Shown here piece by piece: positions 1-6,486 of a DNA stretch of 13,158 nucleotides; the stretch's first letter is position 1, and the number at the start of each line of letters is the position of its first letter. The translations under genes were made by a program, and so were the position numbers. The notes under the pieces were generated by a model. That model was not told the origin of the DNA. It worked only from the letters and a program-made list of their open reading frames with translations, and searched no databases. Source of the stretch: Actinomycetota bacterium (lineage in GTDB: Bacteria; Actinomycetota; Coriobacteriia; Anaerosomatales; Anaerosomataceae); the NCBI GenBank assembly GCA_011372845.1, contig DSAI01000152.1, forward strand, positions 1 to 13,158. The letters are read 5' to 3'.

Positions 1-1
1 A

Positions 2-97
2 GCGGCCGCACTTCTCCCGTTCCTGGTGATGCGATACAACAAGACATGGAAGAGCCACTGGGACTCGAGAGTCTCATCACTGCCGAATGCGGCGTAG
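2..97 (+). CDS. Possible 3' end of an unidentified upstream gene (partial)
   Basis: From base 2 one frame is open for 31 codons and ends in TAG at 95-97. The visible peptide begins with a hydrophobic stretch (AAALLPFLVM) and then has a basic, aromatic tail (RYNKTWKSHWDSR), which could be the cytoplasmic end of a membrane protein. It does not look like the end of TrmD, which commonly precedes rplS. Another frame is also open here but runs through the rplS promoter, so it is a worse candidate. The fragment is too short to identify and may not be coding. Confidence 0.25.
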   Translation, partial: AAALLPFLVMRYNKTWKSHWDSRVSSLPNAA

Positions 98-137
98 TCC
101 CCAGGATGAGGGATGCTTCCCGACATGCCCGGCCCCG

Positions 138-166
138 TTGCCTGTGTCACGACCCTTCGCTATACT
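138..166 (+). promoter_or_regulatory. Sigma-70-type promoter for rplS
   Basis: A -35 element TTGCCT (138-143) is followed by a 17-bp spacer and a -10 element TATACT (161-166). The -10 matches the consensus at five of six positions and the -35 at four of six. Transcription would start near 172-174, giving a leader of about 50 nt before the rplS start at 225. This is the clearest promoter in the window. It fits a highly expressed ribosomal protein gene transcribed apart from whatever lies upstream. Confidence 0.7.
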
Positions 167-174
167 GTGCACTC

Positions 175-188
175 GTGCCTCCTGGCAC
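175..188 (+). promoter_or_regulatory. Small hairpin at the 5' end of the rplS leader
   Basis: GTGCC (175-179) and GGCAC (184-188) form a perfect 5-bp stem around the loop TCCT. The hairpin would sit within a few bases of the predicted mRNA 5' end. It could stabilise the transcript or serve in L19 autoregulation; L19 leaders are described in other bacteria. I cannot show homology to those, and the regulatory role is inference. Confidence 0.35.
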
Positions 189-224
189 CTGACTGAAGAC
201 ACCACAGACTGAACAGGAACGCTC

Positions 225-569
225 ATGGACAAGATCCGCGCTATCGAGCAGCAGCAGCTGCGTGAAGACCTACCCGAGTTCGGCGTAGGGGATACCGTCA
301 AGGTCATGTACAAGGTCGTCGAGGGCTCCCGCGAGCGCGTTCAGCCGTTCCAGGGCATCGTGATCCGGCGCCATGGCGCTGGCAATCGTGAGACCTTCAC
401 GGTCCGCAAGATCTCGTTTGCCGTGGGCGTGGAGCGTACGTTCCCCGTGCATTCGCCCAAGATCGTCGCGCTCGAGGTGGTTTCGCGCGGCAAGGTGCGG
501 CGTTCCAAGCTCTACTACCTGCGCGACAAGGTCGGCAAGGCCGCGCGCGTCAAGGAACTGCGCCACTAG
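225..569 (+). CDS. rplS: Large-subunit ribosomal protein L19
   Basis: This 114-residue protein matches bacterial L19 in length and along its whole sequence. L19 lies at the 30S-50S interface of the ribosome and helps form an intersubunit bridge. Family hallmarks visible are the N-terminal acidic/hydrophobic start, the FGVGDTVKV segment (residues 19-27), the [10 protein letters not shown] strand (38-47), the FPVHSPKI segment (73-80), and the basic tail with [11 protein letters not shown] (90-100). The ATG at 225 has a modest Shine-Dalgarno AGGA at 215-218, six bases upstream. The gene is bracketed by its own promoter and a terminator-like hairpin, so it looks monocistronic. In many bacteria rimM and trmD precede it; trmD is not seen in the 224 bases upstream. 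Confidence 0.97.
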   Translation: MDKIRAIEQQQLREDLPEFGVGDTVKVMYKVVEGSRERVQPFQGIVIRRHGAGNRETFTVRKISFAVGVERTFPVHSPKIVALEVVSRGKVRRSKLYYLRDKVGKAARVKELRH

Positions 570-585
570 CATCCCGTATCGCCTG

Positions 586-611
586 AAGGCCCCGGATCCG
601 TCCGGGGCCTT
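586..611 (+). terminator. Terminator-like hairpin after rplS
   Basis: AAGGCCCCGGA (586-596) and TCCGGGGCCTT (601-611) form a perfect 11-bp stem with a four-base loop (TCCG), starting 16 bases after the rplS stop. The tail TCGTCGTGT is only moderately T-rich, as is common in high-GC genomes. It probably ends the rplS transcript and isolates it from rnhB. Confidence 0.75.
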
Positions 612-625
612 CGTCGTGTCGGGGT

Positions 626-631
626 TACACT
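626..631 (+). promoter_or_regulatory. -10 element for a leaderless rnhB transcript
   Basis: TACACT (626-631) fits the TANNNT -10 pattern and ends exactly six bases before the rnhB ATG at 638. Transcription would therefore begin at or next to the start codon. No Shine-Dalgarno sequence is visible upstream of 638. No convincing -35 is seen because that region is the terminator hairpin. Leaderless genes with this layout are common in Actinobacteria. Confidence 0.5.
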
Positions 632-637
632 GTCCGC

Positions 638-1414
638 ATGGACACACCTTCTGTCGCCACAGTGGTCGCCCTCCTCGCGAGCGCCGGCGTCGATCACCTG
701 CCGTCGCTGCTGGAGCGGTTCTTGCAGGATGACCGTCCGGGGGTCGTAGCCGCCGTGGGCCGGGCGCACCGTCGCCTGGAGCGTACCCTTCGCGAAGCGG
801 AGCGGCTCGACGCGCTCGCGCGGGTCGAGATCGCGCTCATAGATGAGGGTCTCCTCTGCGTCGCGGGCGTCGATGAGGTCGGCCGCGGCGCTCTCGCAGG
901 TCCGGTCTCAGCGTGCGCATGCGTGCTCCCACGTGAGACATCCTTGCCAGGGCTGACCGATTCGAAGCGGCTCTCGGCTCAGGCACGCGAGCGTTTGGAC
1001 AGGGTCATACGCGAGCAGGCACTCGGGTTGGCGGTGGCGCATGTCGGCCCCGACGAGATCGACAGACTCGGTATCGCCCAGGCGAATCTATGCGCCATGC
1101 GCGACGCTGTGAACGCCCTGAGCATGCGCCCAGACCACGTGTTGGTGGATGGTCTTCCCGTACTATTGGGTCCCCCGTGCACCGCATACGTCGGGGGTGA
1201 CCGCCATATACGCGCCATCGCCGCTGCTTCGATAGTGGCCAAGGTCGCCCGCGACCGCCTGATGGTGGAACTCGACGCCCGATTCCCGGACTACGGTTTC
1301 GCCGGCAACAAGGGCTATGGAAGCCCTTCACACCTTGAGGCGCTCGACCGTCTCGGCCCGTCGCCGGTCCATCGTCGGTCGTTCGCTCCCTGCTCCGCTC
1401 AGCGGCTCTTCTAA
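638..1414 (+). CDS. rnhB: Ribonuclease HII
   Basis: RNase HII cleaves the RNA strand of RNA-DNA hybrids and starts removal of ribonucleotides misincorporated in DNA. The catalytic domain begins near residue 75 with AGVDEVGRGALAGPV, which carries the conserved D79-E80 pair. It continues with TDSKRL (107-112), D171 in VLVDG, D188 in GGDRH, and the AAASIVAKVARD segment (195-206). These are the four metal-binding acidic residues of the family. The C-terminal part has the typical GNKGYGSPSH and HRRSFAP blocks. At 258 residues it has an extra N-terminal domain of about 70 residues, comparable in position to that of the Bacillus subtilis enzyme. The ATG at 638 has no Shine-Dalgarno but sits six bases after a -10 motif, suggesting leaderless translation. 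The gene ends 82 bp before yraN. Confidence 0.96.
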   Translation: MDTPSVATVVALLASAGVDHLPSLLERFLQDDRPGVVAAVGRAHRRLERTLREAERLDALARVEIALIDEGLLCVAGVDEVGRGALAGPVSACACVLPRETSLPGLTDSKRLSAQARERLDRVIREQALGLAVAHVGPDEIDRLGIAQANLCAMRDAVNALSMRPDHVLVDGLPVLLGPPCTAYVGGDRHIRAIAAASIVAKVARDRLMVELDARFPDYGFAGNKGYGSPSHLEALDRLGPSPVHRRSFAPCSAQRLF

Positions 1415-1496
1415 GCCCGGACCCGTCCCCGGTTAGGAACGGTTCACATCCTGGTTCACGTCAGCGGTCATGCTCCGTGTGTTGAAAGGAGCAGGC

Positions 1497-1856
1497 ATGG
1501 GAAGCACAGACATCGGCATGTGTGGAGAGAGCGCCGCCGCGGCGTATCTGGAGCGGATGGGGATGGAGATCCTCGAGCGGAACTGGCGGACCGAGCGGGG
1601 GGAGATCGACATCATCGCCCTCGACGGCGAGGAGTTGGTCATCTGTGAGGTGAAGACCCGGCGAAGTACCTCCACCGGCACGCCGGAAGAAGCTGTATCG
1701 GCCTCGAAGCAGCGCAGACTCGCCAGGCTTGCGCAGGGTTACATCTCCTCTGCAGGTCTCACCGACTGCGCAGTCCGGTTCGACGTGGTCTCAGTGGCAG
1801 TGATCTCGGACGATCGCGCACTGTTGAGACACCATCGCGCAGCGTTCGTGGCGTGA
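1497..1856 (+). CDS. yraN: YraN/UPF0102 family predicted nuclease-fold protein
   Basis: This 119-residue protein matches the UPF0102 (YraN) family, a small PD-(D/E)XK restriction-endonuclease-like fold often encoded beside rnhB and yifB. The visible signature is RGEIDII (residues 34-40, with E36 and D38) followed by CEVKTRR (50-56, with E51 and K53), the expected metal-binding and catalytic pattern. N-terminal GESAAAAYLERMG and the following NWR motif are also typical. The start at 1497 is chosen because AAAGGAG (1485-1491) lies five bases upstream; an in-frame ATG at 1470 lacks such a site. The biological role of the family is not settled; involvement in DNA processing or recombination is often suggested. 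It ends six bases before yifB, so the two are very likely cotranscribed. Confidence 0.92.
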   Translation: MGSTDIGMCGESAAAAYLERMGMEILERNWRTERGEIDIIALDGEELVICEVKTRRSTSTGTPEEAVSASKQRRLARLAQGYISSAGLTDCAVRFDVVSVAVISDDRALLRHHRAAFVA

Positions 1857-1862
1857 CATATC

Positions 1863-3323
1863 GTGCAAGCCACCATCACCACGGCCACGCTGCATGGAGT
1901 GGAGGCGGTCCCCGTAGAGGTGCAGGCGGACGTCTCATCCGGCCTGCCGGTGTTCGGGATCGTAGGCCTGCCCGACGCCGCCGTCCAGGAAGCGCGGGAT
2001 CGCGTCCGCGCCGCCTTGAGGACCGCCGGATACGAGTTTCCCAACGCGCGGGTCATCGTCAACCTGGCGCCTGCGCCACTACGCAAGCACGGTACAGGCT
2101 TCGACCTGCCCATCGCGCTGGCCGTCCTCTGTGCAACGGGCCAGATACCTGCCGCCACCTTCGCCGACCTCTCAGCCGTCGGCGAGCTCGGACTCGATGC
2201 CACGGTGCGCGATGTCCCGGGCATGCTCGCCCACGCGATCTCGGCTGCCTCACGCGGCAGGGAACTCCTCGGACCGGCCGGCTCGGAGGATGTCGTGTCG
2301 GTCGTCCCCGGTCTCGGGTTCCGAGCTCTTGCGGACCTCGGTTCCCTGCGTGCAGGGCTCCCCGATGCACTCACGCTGGAACGGGGCGGACCCTGTGGCC
2401 CACAGCCATTGTCGGTCAGACTTGAAGACATCGCGGGACATGAGACGGCGAAGCGATGCCTCGAGGTGGCCGCTGCAGGAGGACATCATCTGCTGATGAC
2501 GGGCCCTCCTGGATCCGGGAAGACCATGCTTGCCAGAGCGCTCGCCGGACTGCTTCCGCCGCTTCAAGACAAGGAGCGCCTGGAGTCAGCGCTCATACAC
2601 TCGGTGGCAGGGGTCGACCCACGCGCCATCATCGAGGGTGCGCGCCCGTTCCGCGCCCCCCACCATTCCTGTACAGTCGCCGGGCTTGTCGGTGGTGGCA
2701 CCCCGCCCCGCCCCGGGGAGATCAGCCTTGCGCACAACGGAGTGCTCTTCCTGGACGAGATCGCGGAGTTCGCGCCAGCTGCGCTCCAGGCGCTGCGGCA
2801 ACCTATCGAGGAGGGGCTCGTCACGCTCGTACGCGCGAACGGCGCTATCAGGTACCCCGCACGCGTGACTTTGGCGGCGGCCATGAACCCGTGCCCCTGT
2901 GGTTATGCAGGGGACCCGGAGCGTGTGTGTAGGTGCTCCGAGGGGGCCGTATCCCGGTACCTCGGCCGCATCGGTGGACCCATGTACGATCGTATCGACA
3001 TATCGATGCGAGTGGACCGGATCGACCCGTCGCTGCTTCTCGAGCATGGGGCGAAGCGCCCTTCGACGGACGATGTGCGAGAGAGGGTCGTGCGTGCACG
3101 AGCGTTCGCCGCCTCACGTCCTCCGGGTGACCTCCGCGGATCCCTCACTCGCGAAGCGCGGGCGTACCTGGCCTCTGCTGCACGCGCCTCGTGCCTGTCG
3201 GGGCGCGCAGTCACTCGTGTCCTCAGAGTCGCTCGCACGCTCGCGGACCTCGAGGCCTGTGACGACATCGGATCGGGCCACCTGAGCGAAGCGCTGGCGT
3301 ACCGTTGCTGGGAGCAGTCATGA
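1863..3323 (+). CDS. yifB: YifB/ComM-family Mg-chelatase-like AAA+ ATPase
   Basis: This 486-residue protein is a YifB/ComM ATPase. In transformable bacteria ComM is a hexameric helicase that promotes branch migration during chromosomal uptake of DNA; the role in other bacteria is less clear. An N-terminal ChlI-like domain (about 1-170, with LPVFGIVGLPDAAVQEARDR) precedes an AAA+ core with Walker A GPPGSGKT (214-221) and Walker B VLFLDE (294-299). A cysteine cluster CPCG...CRC (C344, C346, C356, C358) follows, then a C-terminal helical domain (about 390-486). All are standard family features. The start is GTG at 1863, just after the yraN stop; no strong Shine-Dalgarno precedes it, so translation may be coupled to yraN. 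The gene overlaps dprA by four bases, consistent with a shared role in handling single-stranded or incoming DNA. Confidence 0.95.
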   Translation: MQATITTATLHGVEAVPVEVQADVSSGLPVFGIVGLPDAAVQEARDRVRAALRTAGYEFPNARVIVNLAPAPLRKHGTGFDLPIALAVLCATGQIPAATFADLSAVGELGLDATVRDVPGMLAHAISAASRGRELLGPAGSEDVVSVVPGLGFRALADLGSLRAGLPDALTLERGGPCGPQPLSVRLEDIAGHETAKRCLEVAAAGGHHLLMTGPPGSGKTMLARALAGLLPPLQDKERLESALIHSVAGVDPRAIIEGARPFRAPHHSCTVAGLVGGGTPPRPGEISLAHNGVLFLDEIAEFAPAALQALRQPIEEGLVTLVRANGAIRYPARVTLAAAMNPCPCGYAGDPERVCRCSEGAVSRYLGRIGGPMYDRIDISMRVDRIDPSLLLEHGAKRPSTDDVRERVVRARAFAASRPPGDLRGSLTREARAYLASAARASCLSGRAVTRVLRVARTLADLEACDDIGSGHLSEALAYRCWEQS

Positions 3324-4162
3324 GGGGTGGCCGCTTCGTCCTTCGGCTCGGGACGCCAGGGTATCCCGAGTTGCTCGCCCGTACGCCTGATCCCCCAGAG
3401 CGGCTCTACGGAGTCGGTGACCCCGGCGCGCTCGTGCCCGGTCTGGCTATCGTAGGATCGCGGAAGGCCACACCGTACGGACTGCGATGCGCGCGCATGT
3501 TCGCCGAGTGGGCGGCGCGGTCGGGCATCACGGTCATCTCGGGCGCCGCGGTCGGCTGCGATACAGAGGCGCACCGCACCGCGCTTGCCACCGGGGGTCC
3601 GTCGGTCGCTGTCCTCGGATGCGGCCCCGACATCGACTACCCCCGCAGGTCCGCACAAGAACTCGCCACCATGCGTGCGGAGCATGCGGTCGTCTCCGAG
3701 TATCCCTTCGGACACCAGCCCACCCGCTGGACGTTCGTGCGCCGGAACCGCATCATCGCGGGCCTGTCTCATGCGGTGCTGGTGGTCGAAGCGGGACTCC
3801 CCAGCGGCACCTTCTCCACTGCCGACGCGGCACTCGATGCCGGCAGAGACGTCGTGGCTGTGCCGGGATCCATCTTCTCTCCCGAGTCACGCGGCGCGAA
3901 CCGTCTCATCAGACAAGGTGCCGCGATGGCCACCGACCCCGCTGAGCTCGCGGCGCTCCTCGGATGGGAGGGGTCCCTTCCCGCCAACACACCCGTGTGC
4001 ACGGATCCAGCTGTCCGCGCGCTCACAGCGGACCCGATGTGTCCGGACGACCTCGCTCGCGCTCTGGGTGTCGACATCGTGTCGATGGCAAGGACGCTCG
4101 GCAGTCTCGAGGCACAGGGACTGATCGCACGATACCCTGACGGGCGGTACGGTGTGACGTGA
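3320..4162 (+). CDS. dprA: DNA-processing protein DprA
   Basis: DprA (Smf) binds single-stranded DNA and loads RecA during natural transformation; the family also occurs in bacteria not known to be competent. This 280-residue form has the Rossmann-like core: AIVGSRKATPYG (43-54), ISGAAVGCDTEAH (73-85), VLGCGPDIDYPR (98-109), the FVRRNRIIAGLS motif (139-150), and VPGSIFSPESRGANRLI (181-197). A C-terminal winged-helix-like segment (about 232-280, PDDLARALG) follows. It lacks the N-terminal SAM-like domain of longer homologues, as in short Gram-positive DprA proteins. The start at 3320 gives an ATGA overlap with the yifB stop and has GGGAG (3310-3314) five bases upstream; an in-frame TTG at 3305 is less likely. 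In many Firmicutes topA follows dprA; here trmFO follows directly after a 44-bp gap. Confidence 0.96.
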   Translation: MRGGRFVLRLGTPGYPELLARTPDPPERLYGVGDPGALVPGLAIVGSRKATPYGLRCARMFAEWAARSGITVISGAAVGCDTEAHRTALATGGPSVAVLGCGPDIDYPRRSAQELATMRAEHAVVSEYPFGHQPTRWTFVRRNRIIAGLSHAVLVVEAGLPSGTFSTADAALDAGRDVVAVPGSIFSPESRGANRLIRQGAAMATDPAELAALLGWEGSLPANTPVCTDPAVRALTADPMCPDDLARALGVDIVSMARTLGSLEAQGLIARYPDGRYGVT

Positions 4163-4194
4163 TACCCTACGCCGCAACCTGATGATGTCGTCCG

Positions 4195-4200
4195 TATGAT
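4195..4200 (+). promoter_or_regulatory. -10 element upstream of trmFO
   Basis: TATGAT (4195-4200) matches the -10 consensus at five of six positions and ends six bases before the GTG at 4207. This is the same spacing as the TACACT element before rnhB, suggesting a second leaderless transcript. No clear -35 lies 16-18 bp upstream. A competing reading is that GGAG (4202-4205) is a Shine-Dalgarno for a TTG start at 4213, served by read-through from dprA. Confidence 0.45.
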
Positions 4201-4206
4201 CGGAGA

Positions 4207-5556
4207 GTGGTCTTGGAGTCTGTCACTGTCGTCGGCGCGGGTCTTGCGGGCTCAGAAGCGGCGTGGCAACTCGCACGGCGCGGCGTGCCGGTGCGTCTGC
4301 ACGAGATGCGCCCGATCCGTATGGGGCCTGCGCATCACACCGATCGCTTCGCAGAACTCGTATGCTCCAACTCCCTGAAGAGTGACGACCCGACCACCGC
4401 CGCGGGACTCCTCAAACGCGAGCTCGCCGATCTGGGTTCTCTCATCCTCGCGACAGCCCGCAACACGGCCGTTCCTGCCGGTGGTGCGCTTGCGGTCGAT
4501 CGTTCGGCGTTCAGTGATGCCACCACCGCGGCCATCGAAGGACATCCCCTCATCACGGTTGTGCACTCCGAGGTAGAACGGATGCCCGATGGCGATGTCA
4601 TCATAGCCGCCGGCCCGCTGGCGAGCGACGCGTTGATGGATGCGCTCTCCCGGATCGTCGGCAGCGAACACCGCTCGTTCTTCGATGCTGCAGCGCCTAT
4701 CGTGGAGGCGCAGAGCGTAGACCGCAGTCAGGTGTTCGAAGCCTCGCGGTGGGGCAAGGGCGGGCAGGCGGACTACCTCAACTGCCCCTTGTCCCGGACG
4801 CAGTATGAGTCGTTCGTGGCCGAGTTGGTGGGCGCTCAGCGTGTCACCCTGCGTGACTTCGAGCGACGAGATCTCTTCCAGGCATGCCAGCCCGTCGAGG
4901 AGATCGCCCGCACCGGCATCGACGCGCTCAGGTTCGGTGCGCTCAAGCCTGTGGGCTTGGTCGATCCACGCAACGGCGAGCGGCCCTGGGCCGTCGTGCA
5001 GCTCCGCGCGGAGAACAGGGGGCACACCGCGTACAACCTGGTCGGGTTCCAGACGAATCTGACTTTCGCCGAGCAGGAGCGTGTCTTCCGGATGATCCCC
5101 GGTCTCGATGGAGCCGTCTTCCTTCGACACGGCGTCATGCACCGAAACACGTTCATCGACGCACCCCGTCTCCTGGGACCGGACCTGTCTCTCCGCGCGC
5201 TGCCACGGGTCCGTGTCGCCGGCCAACTCAGTGGCACGGAGGGATACCTCGAGGCCGCGGCCACCGGGCTGCTGGCCGCCCTCAACACCTGGGCCATGCG
5301 CAAAGGCTCCGACCCTGTCGTGCTGCCGCCCACCACTGCGCTCGGTTCGCTCATCGCATATGTCACCGACCCCCACACCCGACCGTACCAGCCGATGCAC
5401 GTGAACTTCGGCCTCCTTCCCCCGCTTGATCCACCGGTCAAAGGTAAGCGCTCGCGGTATGCTGCATACAGCGAACGTGCGCGTGGCGACATGGCTGCCT
5501 ATCTCGACAGCCGCCCGGGCCTTATCCAACGCGGCCGGGACGGCGGGATCGGCTGA
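4207..5556 (+). CDS. trmFO: TrmFO, folate- and FAD-dependent tRNA (uracil-54-C5) methyltransferase
   Basis: TrmFO makes 5-methyluridine at position 54 of the tRNA T-loop, using methylenetetrahydrofolate as carbon donor and reduced FAD. The N-terminal FAD-binding motif is VVGAGLAGSEAA (8-19), followed by LHEMRP (31-36). The family blocks HHTDRFAELVCSNSLKSDD (43-61), YLNCPLSRTQY (190-200), FQACQPVEE and LKPVGLVDPRNGERPWAVVQ are all clear. The two functionally important cysteines appear as C53 and C227. Length (449) is normal. The start is either GTG at 4207, six bases after a -10 motif, or TTG at 4213, seven bases after GGAG; the difference is two residues. Most high-GC Actinobacteria lack TrmFO as far as I know, so its presence points to an early-branching lineage. 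It is 14 bp from xerC. Confidence 0.96.
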   Translation: MVLESVTVVGAGLAGSEAAWQLARRGVPVRLHEMRPIRMGPAHHTDRFAELVCSNSLKSDDPTTAAGLLKRELADLGSLILATARNTAVPAGGALAVDRSAFSDATTAAIEGHPLITVVHSEVERMPDGDVIIAAGPLASDALMDALSRIVGSEHRSFFDAAAPIVEAQSVDRSQVFEASRWGKGGQADYLNCPLSRTQYESFVAELVGAQRVTLRDFERRDLFQACQPVEEIARTGIDALRFGALKPVGLVDPRNGERPWAVVQLRAENRGHTAYNLVGFQTNLTFAEQERVFRMIPGLDGAVFLRHGVMHRNTFIDAPRLLGPDLSLRALPRVRVAGQLSGTEGYLEAAATGLLAALNTWAMRKGSDPVVLPPTTALGSLIAYVTDPHTRPYQPMHVNFGLLPPLDPPVKGKRSRYAAYSERARGDMAAYLDSRPGLIQRGRDGGIG

Positions 5557-5570
5557 GGGGGAGTAGACGG

Positions 5571-6470
5571 GTGGAACGCCCTTCGACCGAAAGCCTCATA
5601 GATGAGTTCATCGTCCACCTTCGGGTGGAACGGAACCTGTCACCCCGGACCATCGCCGCATACACGTCAGACCTCACGGGATTCGCCGACTGGGCCGTGC
5701 GCGAAGGCGTCCATCCCCTCGATGCCGACCACCGCCGCCTGCGCCGCTACCTCGCCGAGTTGGATCGCGCCCGCTACGCCAGACGCACCGTGGCGCGCCG
5801 TCTCGCATCCGTGCGGGCCTTCTACCGATACCTCGTCAGACGTGGATACCTCACGGGGAGTCCTGCCGCGGTCCTGTCCACTCCGAAGATCCCCAAGCGT
5901 TTGCCCGACGTGGCGCCCGAGCCGTTTCTTGACGAGCTCCTGTCGCTCCCGGACACCTCGACGCCGCAAGGCCTTCGAGACCGTGCGATCCTGGAGCTTC
6001 TCTACGCCAGCGGAGTCAGGGTCTCGGAGCTTACCGGCCTCGATCTCGGAGACGTGGACACCGCCAGCGCGACGGTTCGTGTGATGGGCAAGGGCTCGCG
6101 TGAGCGTATTGTCCCCATCCACCGACTGGCCGTGAGCCAGGTCGTCGCATACATGCGCCAGGGACGACCTTCGCTTGACAAAGGTGCGGGGGAGACCGCG
6201 CTGTTCCTTAACCGTCTTGGCACGCGTCTCTCCCCCTCGGGAGTGCGACGGATGCTCGACCGTCACCTCTCCTCGATCGCACAGACACGTCACCTCACCC
6301 CTCACGATTTGCGCCACTCGTTCGCCACTCACCTGCTGGAGGGTGGCGCGGATCTGAGAACGGTTCAGGAGCTGCTCGGTCACGTTGCGCTGGCAACCAC
6401 CCAGATTTATACTCACGTGAGTACCAGGCATCTTCGTGAGGTGCATCGAGGGGCACATCCGCGGGCCTGA
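5571..6470 (+). CDS. xerC: Tyrosine recombinase XerC-type (chromosome dimer resolution)
   Basis: XerC-type recombinases, usually with XerD, act at the dif site to resolve chromosome dimers before cell division. The 299-residue protein has an N-terminal SAM-like core-binding domain (about 1-90, with RNLSPRTIAAYTSDL at 21-35) and a C-terminal catalytic domain. The catalytic set is complete: R150 (SGVRVSEL), K174 (GKGSRER), H245 and R248 (HDLRHSFATHLL), H271 (LLGH) and nucleophile Y280 (IYTHVS). The GTG start at 5571 is supported by a strong Shine-Dalgarno GGGGGAG (5557-5563) seven bases upstream. Its position after trmFO matches xerC (codV) in Bacillus. XerC rather than XerD is chosen on this synteny; sequence alone does not separate them. 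Nothing suggests it is a mobile-element integrase. Codons 279-281 carry unusual A/T-ending choices, discussed as a promoter. Confidence 0.93.
   Translation: MERPSTESLIDEFIVHLRVERNLSPRTIAAYTSDLTGFADWAVREGVHPLDADHRRLRRYLAELDRARYARRTVARRLASVRAFYRYLVRRGYLTGSPAAVLSTPKIPKRLPDVAPEPFLDELLSLPDTSTPQGLRDRAILELLYASGVRVSELTGLDLGDVDTASATVRVMGKGSRERIVPIHRLAVSQVVAYMRQGRPSLDKGAGETALFLNRLGTRLSPSGVRRMLDRHLSSIAQTRHLTPHDLRHSFATHLLEGGADLRTVQELLGHVALATTQIYTHVSTRHLREVHRGAHPRA
6385..6413 (+). promoter_or_regulatory. Candidate promoter for the sigma factor gene, inside xerC
   Basis: TTGCGC (6385-6390), a 17-bp spacer and TATACT (6408-6413) form a promoter-like arrangement with the same -10 and spacing as the rplS promoter. 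The -35 matches consensus at only the TTG. The -10 is exactly xerC codons 280-281, the first being the catalytic tyrosine. Transcription would start near 6420, about 65 bases before the sigma gene at 6487. Confidence 0.4.
6410..6423 (+). repeat. 14-bp perfect palindrome overlapping the candidate sigma-gene promoter
   Basis: TACTCACGTGAGTA is its own reverse complement, centred between 6416 and 6417. It overlaps the end of the TATACT -10 and the predicted start site, the position expected for a repressor operator. About one palindrome of this length is expected by chance in 13 kb, and part of the sequence is fixed by the conserved IYTHVS peptide, so the operator reading is tentative. Confidence 0.4.
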
Positions 6471-6486
6471 CGGAGGTCCACATCGT

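Noticed and set aside
1441..1459. Direct repeat GGTTCAC at 1441 and 1453 before yraN
   Set aside because: Only seven bases and two copies with a 12-bp period; no promoter elements are aligned with it, so chance is the simplest reading.
2903..3772. Antisense frame of 289 codons opposite yifB and dprA
   Set aside because: It overlaps two conserved genes, has no recognisable domain and no ribosome binding context.
4252..5529. Long antisense open frame (425 codons) opposite trmFO
   Set aside because: It mirrors the codon bias of a clearly real trmFO on the plus strand, shows no recognisable domain, and long antisense frames are expected in GC-rich genes.
5571..6470. xerC as an integrase marking a mobile element
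   Set aside because: It sits in a conserved housekeeping order with strong trmFO synteny; no attachment repeats, transposase or composition shift are visible.
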